Source: JBCCOW01 sp038749105 (GTDB lineage Bacteria; Planctomycetota; Phycisphaerae; Phycisphaerales; Phycisphaeraceae). Taken from it: a stretch of DNA of 64,000 bases. The DNA lies in contig JBCDIM010000008.1 in assembly GCA_038749105.1 (NCBI GenBank), positions 1-64,000 of the forward strand, in the 5' to 3' direction. Position 1 is the first letter of the stretch. The number at the start of each line of letters is the position of its first letter. This document shows, in pieces, positions 44,208 through 52,299 of the stretch. Under the pieces are notes generated by a model. The model worked only from the letters and a program-made list of their open reading frames with translations, did no database searches and was not told the origin of the DNA. The translations under genes and the position numbers were made by a program.

Positions 44208-46844
44208 ATGTCCGACGCCCCACCGCCCGCTCAGCCGTCCGCCGACGCCACCGCGCTGCCTCACGACCCCACGACCCAGCAGCCCCTGGACCTGCTCGCC
44301 GACCTCGAGGCCCGCCTCGGGCAGCTCAGGCAATGGCAGACCCAGTCCGATCAACAGGTCGAAGAACTCGCCCAGCAGGCCAACGACCTCAAGCAGCAGC
44401 AGGCGCAACTCGACAGCACCCGGGCCGAGCTCGACGAGGCCCGCACCGAGCTCCAAGACCGCGACCAGGCCCTCGCCGCCGACCGCGATCAGCTCAACCA
44501 CCAGCAGTCCGAGCTCGACGATCGGCTCGCCTCCCTCGATCAGCAGCAGCACGACCTCGACGCCCGCCAGCAGCAGCTCGCCGATCAGGAGCACCAGCTC
44601 AGCGCCCTCCGCGATCAGACGCAGTCCGAGCTCGACGCCCAGCGTCAGCAGACCCAGGCCGAGTGTGATCAGCAGCGCGAGGCCGTCGCCGCCACACAAG
44701 CCGAGCTCGACGCCGCCCGCCAGCAGCTAGAAGAAGATCGCCAGGGATTCGAGTCGCAGCAGCGGGCCCTCGCCGACCAGCAGGCCGACCTGGACCGCCA
44801 ACGCGAGGAGCTGGAAGCGCTCCGCAGCCAGATCAACCAGCAGCAGGCCGACCTCGACGCCCGCCGCGTCGAAGCCCAGGACCTGCTCGACCAGGCCCAG
44901 CAGCAGCACGACGAACTCGACGCCGCCCGCCGCCAGCTCGACATCGACCGGGCCGTGGTCGAAGAGCTCAAGACCGAGCTCGCCGAGCAGCGCAAGACCG
45001 TCGCCCGCCAGACCGTCGACCTCCAGCTCCGCGGCGAGGCCCTCGACGCCCAGCAGAACCACCTCGACCAGGCCCGCGAAGCCCTCGTCGAGCAGACCCT
45101 CGCCCAGCAGGCCGCCCAATCCGGGGGCGAGTCCACCGGCAACGCCGATCCCGACGCCGCCCTCGCCCTCACCGAGGAGCGTGCCCGGCTCGAACAGGCC
45201 AAGCTCGACCTCGAAAAGCGCACCGCCGACCTCGACCAGCAGGCCGCCGAGCTGACCGCCCGACACGACGCCCTCCAGCACGAGCAGGACGCCCTCACCG
45301 ACGCCCGCGCCAACCTCGAGCAGCGTGCACATCAGGTCGATCAGCGCGAGAAGGCCCTCTCCGATCAGCCCGAACCGCAACCCACCGAACAGCCCGCCGA
45401 GCAAGGCGACGCGGCTTTAGCCGCGTTGAGCCCCGAGCTCGAGGAGCGCTTAGCCCAGCTCGAACACGAACGCGCCCAGCTCGAAGAAGCCCGCGCCGAG
45501 CTCCAGCACGCCCGCGAACTCCTCGACCAAGACCGCCAGTCGATCACCGCCGACCGCGCCCAGCTCGACACCGACCTCCAGGCCCTCGAAGAGCTCCAGA
45601 ACAGCCTCACCCGGCAACGCGCTGACCTCGACGCCGAGCGCGAATCGCTCGCCGACCGCGCCGCCCAGCTCGACCAGCGCGAGGCCATCCTCTCCGACCC
45701 CGACGCCACCCTCGTCGACGGCCACTCCGAAGCCGACGCCCTCCGCGCCCAGCTCCTCCAGCAGTCCCAGGAGCTCGAAGCCCGCGCCGCCAAACTCGAC
45801 GAGAAGAAGAAGCAGTTCCGCCAGGCCCTCGAACAGTCCAAGAACCAGATGCTCGAACAGCGCGGCCAGCTCAAGGAGCGCGAGGCCGCCCTCGAGCAGC
45901 GCGCCACCGAGCTCGAGCAGAACCGCAGCAAGAACGCCAACCGCGGCGACCTGCTCAAGTCCGCCGACTCCGCCATCCACGCCCGCCGCGACAAGCTCCG
46001 CAAGTACCACCAGCTGGTCAAGGCCCGGTCCCGCAAGCTCCGCGACGCCGAGAACCGCGTGCAGTCCTCGGGCCAGCAGTTCGCCGGCCTCGAGAAAGAA
46101 CGCCAGATGCTCGTCGAAGTCAAACGCTTCCTCGAGACCTCCGAGGCCCAGATGGTCAAGAAGTGGGCGACCGCCAAGGCCGCCTCGCTTGTGATCGGCG
46201 TCATGATCACCGTCGCCGCCCTCGCCGGCGCGTCCTACCTCGCAGGCCAACGCCTCGCAACCCCCATCCACCAGGCCACGCTGTCCCTCGAGGTGACCGG
46301 CGGCACCGACAACACCGGCACCCTCGTCGACGGGCCTACCCCCGCCGAATTCATCCAGGACACCCTCCTGGCGAAGCCCGTCCTCAACGCCACCCTCAGC
46401 CAGCTCGACCGCACCCCGCCCCGCTACTTCACCTCCGCCGAAGCCCTCCAGGCCGACCTGCTCCAGCACCTCACCGCGACCGGGCAGCCCAACAGCATCC
46501 AGCTCCAGTACACCCACCCCGACGGCGACCGTGCCGTCGCCGTGCTCGACGCCCTCCGCGCTTCCGCCGCCGCCTTCCGCATGTCCGAAGACCGCAAGGC
46601 CGGCCGCTCCGACACCTTCCGCGTCACCCAGCCCGCCGCCAAGCTCGACATGCCCGTCAAGGACGAACGCCTGCTGCTCTCCGGCTACATCTTCGCCGGC
46701 TCCCTCGGCGCCGCCCTCCTGCTCTTCGGCGGCGCCAAGCTCATCGCCTCCCGCGCCGGCCGCAGCTTCGAAGACGACGACCCCCGCGTCCAGTTCCTCG
46801 ACAAGCCCGACACCTGGTCACCGGTCAAGGCCACCGAAGACTGA
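44208..46844 (+). CDS. Giant coiled-coil protein with C-terminal Wzz-like membrane module
   Basis: 878 residues from the ATG at 44208, with GGGAG nine bases upstream. Residues about 40-620 are an almost unbroken coiled coil built on heptads rich in Gln, Asp, Glu, Leu and Ala (LDQQQHDLDARQQQLADQ and similar). Then come a membrane helix (about 656-679, LVIGVMITVAALAGASYLAG), a periplasmic domain of about 140 residues starting ATLSLEVTGG, and a second helix (about 822-848, SGYIFAGSLGAALLLFGGA). Two helices flanking a periplasmic alpha/beta region is the polysaccharide co-polymerase (Wzz) layout. It may regulate or scaffold polysaccharide export; this is inference. A family B hairpin follows the stop. 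Confidence 0.7.
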   Translation: MSDAPPPAQPSADATALPHDPTTQQPLDLLADLEARLGQLRQWQTQSDQQVEELAQQANDLKQQQAQLDSTRAELDEARTELQDRDQALAADRDQLNHQQSELDDRLASLDQQQHDLDARQQQLADQEHQLSALRDQTQSELDAQRQQTQAECDQQREAVAATQAELDAARQQLEEDRQGFESQQRALADQQADLDRQREELEALRSQINQQQADLDARRVEAQDLLDQAQQQHDELDAARRQLDIDRAVVEELKTELAEQRKTVARQTVDLQLRGEALDAQQNHLDQAREALVEQTLAQQAAQSGGESTGNADPDAALALTEERARLEQAKLDLEKRTADLDQQAAELTARHDALQHEQDALTDARANLEQRAHQVDQREKALSDQPEPQPTEQPAEQGDAALAALSPELEERLAQLEHERAQLEEARAELQHARELLDQDRQSITADRAQLDTDLQALEELQNSLTRQRADLDAERESLADRAAQLDQREAILSDPDATLVDGHSEADALRAQLLQQSQELEARAAKLDEKKKQFRQALEQSKNQMLEQRGQLKEREAALEQRATELEQNRSKNANRGDLLKSADSAIHARRDKLRKYHQLVKARSRKLRDAENRVQSSGQQFAGLEKERQMLVEVKRFLETSEAQMVKKWATAKAASLVIGVMITVAALAGASYLAGQRLATPIHQATLSLEVTGGTDNTGTLVDGPTPAEFIQDTLLAKPVLNATLSQLDRTPPRYFTSAEALQADLLQHLTATGQPNSIQLQYTHPDGDRAVAVLDALRASAAAFRMSEDRKAGRSDTFRVTQPAAKLDMPVKDERLLLSGYIFAGSLGAALLLFGGAKLIASRAGRSFEDDDPRVQFLDKPDTWSPVKATED

Positions 46845-46871
46845 ACCCCCAAACCCATATCCAAACTCACG

Positions 46872-46900
46872 CCGCTTAGCGGGGGTCTTCAGGCCCCGCG
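46872..46900 (+). repeat. Double-hairpin repeat, family B copy 3
   Basis: CCGC-TTA-GCGG followed by GGGGTCT-TC-AGGCCCC (one G-U type change relative to copy 2). It lies 27 bp after the coiled-coil gene and overlaps the 3' end of the disrupted minus-strand gene. Confidence 0.75.
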
Positions 46901-47413
46901 TCCGCGCCGCGATCCGGCCACGCTTCCCGCCCCCGCCCCTTCTTCCGACGCTTACGGCCCTCGCGACGCCGTCTCAGAACCCGTGGCGGCGTTCCTTGCT
47001 CACGGAGGTACGCAGCCGCGGCGTTCACGCGCTCTTCTCCCACCCACTTGGTCCAGTAGTTGCCGGGCTCCTCCAAATCTTTCACGGAGAATAACTCCGC
47101 CACCAGCGGAAACGTCTCAGCGTGGTCAAAGCGGAAACGTCTCATCGTGGTCAAACAGGTGCTCTAAAAACGAAACCACAAACGCGGTGTATAGATCATC
47201 CTCCGCCGTTTCTCCGCGCGGCTGCTCTTCACACCATTTCACGAACTGCAGAAACCGAATGATGAAATCCCCGTCCGCTCCGGCTTTCATCTGCTTGTAG
47301 ACGTGCCACCCCAAGTCGGAAAACACGCTGTAATCCAAACCCTCTTCATATCCGACCATCGATCCGGGAAAGTCGGGGAAGTGCTTTTTTACTTCGGTTT
47401 CTAGCCAATGCAC
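46876..47413 (-). pseudogene. Gene split by a 25-bp tandem duplication; small acidic protein family (DUF7674-like)
   Basis: Two minus-strand frames lie end to end: 47413-47126 (GTG start, 95 aa, ending LFDHDETFPL) and 47154-46876 (containing FDHAETFPLVAELFSVKDL). The shared peptide is encoded by a direct duplication of 25 bases (47106-47130 and 47131-47155, one mismatch). Since 25 is 8 codons plus 1, it shifts the frame. Removing one copy restores one protein of about 175 residues ending in a basic tail. The N-terminal part (HWLETEVKKHFPDFPG) resembles small DUF7674-type proteins, a tentative match. The GTG overlaps the stop of the upstream SRPBCC gene (TAGTG). The C-terminal end overlaps a family B hairpin. 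Confidence 0.75.
47106..47155. repeat. 25-bp tandem duplication
   Basis: Two adjacent copies of a 25-base unit beginning GCGGAAACGTCTCA on the plus strand, differing at one base (G at 47120, T at 47145). The duplication breaks the minus-strand frame. The near-identity suggests it is recent. Confidence 0.95.
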
Positions 47414-47904
47414 TACGCCACCTTGTCACCAATAACGAATACAGCCCAATCACAACTCTCGGCTAACGTTTTCAACGCCAGCCCGCGCTCCGTCAAGAAT
47501 CGTCTCAGATACCAACCCAAAACGAGCCGCTCAAACCCCCAACCGATCAGCCCGCCCGGGGCGCTGAACCGCAAGACATCCGTCATCCGCGTCACGCCCT
47601 CACCGCGTTCCTCAAACATGTGGTCGTGCTCGAACGACCGGAACGCCCCACGCTCCATCCGGTCCTGAAAAAACGTCGGGCGATCCATCGCCGTGATCCG
47701 CGAGGTCAGCCGCTGCCGCACCCCGAAGTGCCGCGCCTCCCACGTCACCGACTCGCCCAGCGCGATCAGCCCCGACGTCCGCCCCGCCACCGCTCGCTCA
47801 CCCGTGCCCTCGACCGTCGCGACATGCGCATCGATCGACCGGGACAGATCAAAGCACCGCCCGATCGGAGCCCGCATGTCCGTGATGACGATGAGCTCGG
47901 TCAC
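47413..47904 (-). CDS. SRPBCC-family protein, GTG start
   Basis: 163 residues from the GTG at 47904. The fold pattern fits START/SRPBCC (cyclase/dehydrase) proteins: an N-terminal strand ELIVITDMRAPIGRCFDLSRSIDAH, central TWEARHFGVRQRLTSRITAM, and a long C-terminal helix GFERLVLGWYLRRFL. Such proteins bind hydrophobic ligands; several are annotated near cell-division or NAD-epimerase genes. The frame extends nine codons upstream into the rpsT terminator; TACGGT six bases before 47904 and the fold start favour the shorter form. The last codon overlaps the GTG of the disrupted downstream gene. Confidence 0.78.
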   Translation of the reverse strand: MTELIVITDMRAPIGRCFDLSRSIDAHVATVEGTGERAVAGRTSGLIALGESVTWEARHFGVRQRLTSRITAMDRPTFFQDRMERGAFRSFEHDHMFEERGEGVTRMTDVLRFSAPGGLIGWGFERLVLGWYLRRFLTERGLALKTLAESCDWAVFVIGDKVA

Positions 47905-47910
47905 ACGGTC

Positions 47911-47916
47911 ACCGTA
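47911..47916 (-). promoter_or_regulatory. -10-like TACGGT, 6 nt before the SRPBCC GTG
   Basis: Minus-strand TACGGT, GACCGT, then GTG at 47904. It lies just behind the rpsT terminator, so the SRPBCC gene would have its own promoter. Confidence 0.45.
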
Positions 47917-47928
47917 CCGCAACACCAA

Positions 47929-47959
47929 CAAAAAACAGCCCCAGTCGGAACCGGGGCTG
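47929..47959 (-). terminator. Intrinsic terminator of rpsT
   Basis: Minus-strand CAGCCCC, ten-base loop, GGGGCTG, then a run of six T. It lies about 40 bases after the rpsT stop. One of only two classical terminators seen in the window. Confidence 0.88.
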
Positions 47960-48000
47960 GATCAGTCTGCGATTTCATCAACCGGAGCGGAGCCCCGAAA

Positions 48001-48276
48001 TTACGCCGCCGCGCCACGCTTCTCGACGAGCTTCGCGGCCAGCCGGCTCTTGTAGCGACCCGCGGTGTTCTTGTGCATCGCCGGGGTCGACGCCACCTGG
48101 TCCAGCAGCTTGTACAGCCCGCTGAGCTGGGTCTCCGCGTCTTCGACGCTGCCGTGCAGCAGGGTCTCGCGGTACTCCTTGATGGCTTCGCGGTAGCGGA
48201 CCTTCCGCCAGCGGTTGCGGGCACGCTGCTTGACGTTCTGACGGACGCGTTTCTTGGCGGAAGCGGAGTGGGCCAT
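48001..48276 (-). CDS. rpsT: 30S ribosomal protein S20
   Basis: 91 residues from the ATG at 48276. The start MAHSASAKKRVRQNVKQRARNR is typical of S20, a helical bundle that binds the 5' domain of 16S rRNA; the tail KNTAGRYKSRLAAKLVEK fits the family. The frame is open upstream but that part covers the leader. It has its own intrinsic terminator. A TTGACG at 48372-48377 on the minus strand may be its -35, though no good -10 lies at standard spacing. Confidence 0.96.
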   Translation of the reverse strand: MAHSASAKKRVRQNVKQRARNRWRKVRYREAIKEYRETLLHGSVEDAETQLSGLYKLLDQVASTPAMHKNTAGRYKSRLAAKLVEKRGAAA

Positions 48277-48404
48277 GGCAAAAATGGGGTGCGGGGTAGC
48301 TGGATCAGGGGTTGGCCGGGCGACACGACGCCCTCGGCCGAGCCACATATCGTGCCAAAACCCGGCCCCGCCGTCAACCACCAATCCACGGCCGGGGAAA
48401 CGCC

Positions 48405-48434
48405 TTGATCCAAGGCCTGATCTTGCCGTATTTT
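48405..48434 (+). promoter_or_regulatory. Probable sigma-70-type promoter of the ATP-grasp operon
   Basis: TTGATC (48405-48410) and TATTTT (48429-48434) are separated by 18 bp in a region otherwise very rich in GC. Transcription would start near 48441, giving a leader of about 70 bases to the ATG at 48514. Confidence 0.55.
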
Positions 48435-48513
48435 GTGAGTCCACGCCCTCGCGCGATCCCGGACCCACGGCCCCGCCCGCCTGCCTGCCGTGTGCCCGTC
48501 AGACCGGACCTGC

Positions 48514-50028
48514 ATGCCCCCAGCCGACTCCGCGCCCACATCCTCCCCGGCAACGACGCCCTCGCCCTCCGCCGACGGCCTGGTCCACCTCCAGCCGCCG
48601 TTCGATCGGTACACCCTCGGCACGCCCTTCTTCGACGAGCTCTTCGGCAAGGGCCAGGAACCCTTCCCCCACTACCAGCCGATCCACCAACGCCTCACCG
48701 ACCTCTCGGCCGACGAGCTCAACACCCGGCAGCAGGCCGCCGACCTCGCCTTCCTCAACCAGGGCATCACCTTCACGGTCTACGGCGACTCGCAAGCCAC
48801 CGAAAAAATCTTCCCCTACGACATCGTCCCCCGGGTCATTCCCGCCGACCAGTGGGCCACCCTCGAGAAGGGCCTCGAACAGCGCATCACCGCGCTCAAC
48901 CTCTTCCTCAAAGACCTCTACACCGACGCCCGGATCGTCAGCGAGGGCATCGTCCCGCTCGACCTGATCATGTCGTGCAAGCACTACCGGCGCGAAATGC
49001 GCGGCCTCCGCCCGCCCCGCGACGTGTTCATCGTCATCGCCGGCTCCGACCTGATCCGCGACGACTCCGGCCAATACTTCGTCCTCGAAGACAACCTCCG
49101 TGTGCCGTCCGGCGTCTCCTATATGCTCGCCAACCGCGAGGTCATGAAGCGCACGCTCCCGATGCTCTTCTCCCGCCTCTCGGTCCGCCCGATCGACCAC
49201 TACCCCCAGGCGATGCTCCGCACCCTCGCGTCGCTCTCGCCCACCCAGCACGGCGACCCCAACGTCGTCGTCCTCACGCCCGGCGTCTACAACTCCGCCT
49301 ACTTCGAGCACACCTTCCTCGCCCGACAGATGGGCGTTGAGCTCGTCGAGGGCCGGGACCTGCTGGTCCACAACGACGTGGTCTACCAACGCACCACCGC
49401 CGGCCTCAAACGCGTCGACGTCATCTACCGCCGCATCGACGACGCGTTCCTCGACCCGCTGACCTTCCGACCCGACTCCATGCTCGGCGTGCCCGGGCTC
49501 TTCAACGCCTACCGCGCCGGCTCCGTCGCGCTCGCCAACGCCATCGGCAACGGCGTCGCCGACGACAAGGCCGTCTACTGCTATGTCCCCGACATGATCA
49601 AGTTCTATCTCGACGAGGACCCGATCCTGCCGAACATCGAGACGTATCAGTGCCGCCGACCCGCCGACAAGCAGCACGTCCTGGAGAACCTCGACAAGCT
49701 CGTGGTCAAGGCCGTCGGCGAGGCGGGCGGCTACGGCATGCTCGTCGGGCCGCACGCCTCCAAAGCCGAACGCGACGCCTTCGCCGACGCCATCAAGGAC
49801 GACCCCGCCAACTACATCGCCCAGCCCACCCTCAAGCTCTCCACCGCCCCCTGCCTGATCGACGGCAAGGTCGAGCCCCGACACATCGACCTCCGCCCCT
49901 ACATCCTCTACGGCGAGAAGTGCACCATCATCCCCGGCGGCCTCACCCGCGTCGCTTTGAAAAAGGGCTCGCTGGTCGTCAACTCATCACAAGGCGGCGG
50001 CTCCAAAGACACCTGGGTGCTTTATTAG
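48514..50028 (+). CDS. Circularly permuted ATP-grasp protein
   Basis: 504 residues from the ATG at 48514 (512 from a GTG at 48490). Core blocks of the permuted ATP-grasp family are visible: FLNQGITFTVYGD, RVIPADQWATLEKGLEQR, ALNLFLKDLY, DVFIVIAGSDLIRDDSGQYFVLEDNLRVPSG, VVLTPGVYNSAYFEH and VVKAVGEAGGYGMLVG. Permuted ATP-grasp enzymes in this gene context are predicted amide/peptide ligases. The alpha-E and transglutaminase genes follow, the usual partners. An inverted heptanucleotide array begins at the last base of its stop codon. Confidence 0.92.
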   Translation: MPPADSAPTSSPATTPSPSADGLVHLQPPFDRYTLGTPFFDELFGKGQEPFPHYQPIHQRLTDLSADELNTRQQAADLAFLNQGITFTVYGDSQATEKIFPYDIVPRVIPADQWATLEKGLEQRITALNLFLKDLYTDARIVSEGIVPLDLIMSCKHYRREMRGLRPPRDVFIVIAGSDLIRDDSGQYFVLEDNLRVPSGVSYMLANREVMKRTLPMLFSRLSVRPIDHYPQAMLRTLASLSPTQHGDPNVVVLTPGVYNSAYFEHTFLARQMGVELVEGRDLLVHNDVVYQRTTAGLKRVDVIYRRIDDAFLDPLTFRPDSMLGVPGLFNAYRAGSVALANAIGNGVADDKAVYCYVPDMIKFYLDEDPILPNIETYQCRRPADKQHVLENLDKLVVKAVGEAGGYGMLVGPHASKAERDAFADAIKDDPANYIAQPTLKLSTAPCLIDGKVEPRHIDLRPYILYGEKCTIIPGGLTRVALKKGSLVVNSSQGGGSKDTWVLY

Positions 50029-50160
50029 AGGTTGTAGGTGGTAGGCCGTAGGTTGTAGGCAGACAGAACACACGAAAAAACCGAACGACTGCACACAAGA
50101 CCAAGACCATGAAACAACCCGCACTCACCTACAACCTACAACCTACGACCTACAACCTCC
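50028..50160. repeat. Inverted heptanucleotide arrays between ATP-grasp and alpha-E genes
   Basis: Left arm (50031-50058): four 7-base units GTTGTAG, GTGGTAG, GCCGTAG, GTTGTAG. Right arm (50128-50155): CCTACAA, CCTACAA, CCTACGA, CCTACAA, its near-perfect reverse complement. Arms are about 30 bases with a 68-base spacer. The right arm ends one base before the alpha-E ATG, so a folded mRNA would cover its start. The right arm ends in ACCTCC, like the 16S anti-Shine-Dalgarno rather than its target. Confidence 0.92.
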
Positions 50161-50161
50161 C

Positions 50162-51118
50162 ATGCTGAGCCGCGTCGCCGACTCTCTCTACTGGCTGGGC
50201 CGATACCTCGAACGCGCCGAGTTCGCCGCCCGCCTCGCCGAGGTCAACCTGCACCTCGCGCTCGACCACTCGCACGACGACCAGAGCCAGCGCTGGTCCC
50301 GCATGCTCGCCGCGGTGAACTGCTCGGCCGACACGGCCGAGGACAACGGCTACCCCGCCATCGACGCCCTCGCGTTCAACCCCGAGTCCTCCCACTCCAT
50401 CGCCGCCTGCATCGCCAACGCCCGGGAGAACGCCCGCCAGGTCCGCGAGCAGGTCACCACCGAGATGTTCGAGCAGCTCAACGCGATGTACTTCCGGGTC
50501 CGCAAGACCCGGCTCGCCGATATCTGGCACGCCCAGCCCTACCGCTTCTTTCGCGATATCCGACAGGGCGCCTACCTCTTCGACGGCATCACCGAAGCGA
50601 CCCTGCCCCACGGCGAGCCCTACGCCTTCATCCACCTCGGCCGAGCGCTCGAACGCACCGCCTGCACCGCCCGCCTGCTCGACGTCTACCTCTCCGACGA
50701 CCTGACCGACCAGGCCGACGCCTTCGAGGCCGGGCACTACCTCAAGTGCGTTGCGCTGCTCCGCTCCTGCGACGCCTTCGAGGCCTACCAGCACGCCTAT
50801 CCCGAGGGCGTCCGCGCCGACCACCTCGCTGAGTTCCTGCTGTTTTCGCAGGAGCTGCCGCGCTCGCTCCGCTTCGCCGCCGACCGGCTGCTCGAAGCCC
50901 TGCAGACCATCGCCGACCGCTCGGGGTCCACCCTCGCCCAGCCCGTGACCCGACTCGCCGGGCGCCTCCAGGCCCAGCTCATGTACGCTCAGCTCAACGA
51001 GGTCATCGACCGCGGCCTCCACACCTTCCTCGCCGACGTCCAGGCCGCCTGCGACGCCATCCACCACACCAACTACCGCGCCTTCATCGCCTACCCCATC
51101 CAGGAGATGACCGCGTAA
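50162..51118 (+). CDS. Alpha-E domain-containing protein
   Basis: 318 residues, all-helical. The start MLSRVADSLYWLGRYLERAEFAARL is the hallmark of the alpha-E family, as are HLGRALERTACTARLLDVY and YLKCVALLRSCDAFEAYQ. Alpha-E proteins occur almost only with permuted ATP-grasp and transglutaminase genes; a role in the same peptide-ligase reaction is predicted but unproven. There is no Shine-Dalgarno: the bases before the ATG are the right arm of an inverted repeat. Confidence 0.94.
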   Translation: MLSRVADSLYWLGRYLERAEFAARLAEVNLHLALDHSHDDQSQRWSRMLAAVNCSADTAEDNGYPAIDALAFNPESSHSIAACIANARENARQVREQVTTEMFEQLNAMYFRVRKTRLADIWHAQPYRFFRDIRQGAYLFDGITEATLPHGEPYAFIHLGRALERTACTARLLDVYLSDDLTDQADAFEAGHYLKCVALLRSCDAFEAYQHAYPEGVRADHLAEFLLFSQELPRSLRFAADRLLEALQTIADRSGSTLAQPVTRLAGRLQAQLMYAQLNEVIDRGLHTFLADVQAACDAIHHTNYRAFIAYPIQEMTA

Positions 51119-51230
51119 AGTTGGAAGTTGGAAGCTGGAATTTAGAAGCTGGAAGAAACATCAGCCTCTCCCAAACACACCGCGGCGGCCACATTCCAAC
51201 TTCCAACTCCTAACTTCCAACTTCTTCCCC
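51118..51230. repeat. Inverted heptanucleotide arrays between alpha-E and transglutaminase genes
   Basis: Left arm (51120-51154): GTTGGAA, GTTGGAA, GCTGGAA, TTTAGAA, GCTGGAA. Right arm (51194-51228): TTCCAAC, TTCCAAC, TCCTAAC, TTCCAAC, TTCTTCC. The arms are complementary over most of their length with a 39-base spacer. The unit differs in sequence from the array at 50028 but has the same 7-base period and inverted layout. Confidence 0.92.
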
Positions 51231-51231
51231 C

Positions 51232-52299
51232 ATGCTCTACTACCGCATCCGCCACGAAACCCGCTTCGAATACGCCACGCCCATCCGCGAAGCCCTCGGC
51301 GAGCTCCGCCTCCGGCCCCGCGACGAGCGCGGCCAGGCCTGCCTCCAGTTCGACCTCTCCATCAAGCCCCGCGTCCGCTCACACGCCTACCGCGACTTCC
51401 TCGGCAACCACGTCCACCACTACTCCGTCCCCCAGACCCACATCAGCCAGACCGTCACCGCCGAGTCCCTCGTCCGCCTCGACTCCTCCCCCGCCTGGCC
51501 CGACGCCCTGCCCCCCGACACCTGGGACCGCTACGACGCCCTGACCCAGTCCGTCGAAAACTGGGACTACGCCCACCCCTCCACCTTCGCCAAGCCCAGC
51601 GACGCGCTGATCGAACTCGCCAAGACCCTCGACATTGCCAAACACGACGACCCCCTGACCACCGCCCGCCACGCCTGCCAGCAGGTCTACGACCACTTCA
51701 CCTATCAGCCCGACACGACCCACGTCGACTCGCCGATCGACGAGGCCATCGCCGACCGCGGCGGCGTCTGCCAGGACTTCGCCCACATCCTCACCGCCCT
51801 GCTCCGCCGCCTCGGCATCCCCACCCGCTACGTCTCCGGCTACCTCCACACCAAACGCGCCAACCCCCCGCACCTCGCCACCCCGTTGTTCGACCCACCC
51901 GCCGCAGCCGAGGATCCCGAAGAGCAGTCCATCGACGCGACGGAGTCCTCCGACGCCGACGCCTCCCACGCCTGGACCGAAGCGCTGCTCCCCACGCTCG
52001 GCTGGGTCGGCTTCGACCCCACGCACAACGAGATCGTGACCACCCACCACATCCGCGTTGCCGTCGGCCGAGACTACGCCGACGTCCCTCCCACCCGCGG
52101 CGTCTACCGCGGCAACGCCACCTCCGACATGCAGGTCGCCGTCCACGTCGAACGACTCGAAGAGCTCCCCCAGTCCTTCCGTCAGCCCTACGCCCCCCTC
52201 GGCTGGATCCCCCCCGACCCCCCGCAAGAGATGCCCGAAGAACCCCAGCCTTTCGAGTACTACGCCCAGCAGATGCAGCAACAACAGGCCGCCCTTTAG
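51232..52299 (+). CDS. Transglutaminase-like cysteine protease-fold protein
   Basis: 355 residues. N-terminal beta domain (MLYYRIRHETRFEYATPI to about residue 95) then the transglutaminase core. The catalytic triad is C180 in GGVCQDFAHILTALLR, H246 in SHAWTEALLP and D262 in GWVGFDPTHNE. An acidic insertion (about 205-243) separates Cys and His. A cytoplasmic location is likely as no signal peptide is seen. In this operon it probably processes a peptide made by the ATP-grasp ligase. The stop codon TAG lies in the left end of a family A hairpin. Confidence 0.93.
   Translation: MLYYRIRHETRFEYATPIREALGELRLRPRDERGQACLQFDLSIKPRVRSHAYRDFLGNHVHHYSVPQTHISQTVTAESLVRLDSSPAWPDALPPDTWDRYDALTQSVENWDYAHPSTFAKPSDALIELAKTLDIAKHDDPLTTARHACQQVYDHFTYQPDTTHVDSPIDEAIADRGGVCQDFAHILTALLRRLGIPTRYVSGYLHTKRANPPHLATPLFDPPAAAEDPEEQSIDATESSDADASHAWTEALLPTLGWVGFDPTHNEIVTTHHIRVAVGRDYADVPPTRGVYRGNATSDMQVAVHVERLEELPQSFRQPYAPLGWIPPDPPQEMPEEPQPFEYYAQQMQQQQAAL

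Noticed and set aside
48340..48360. Sigma-54 type site TTGGCACG on the minus strand upstream of rpsT
   Set aside because: The GG and GC doublets are 11 instead of 10 bases apart and the -12 half (GTGGC) is poor.
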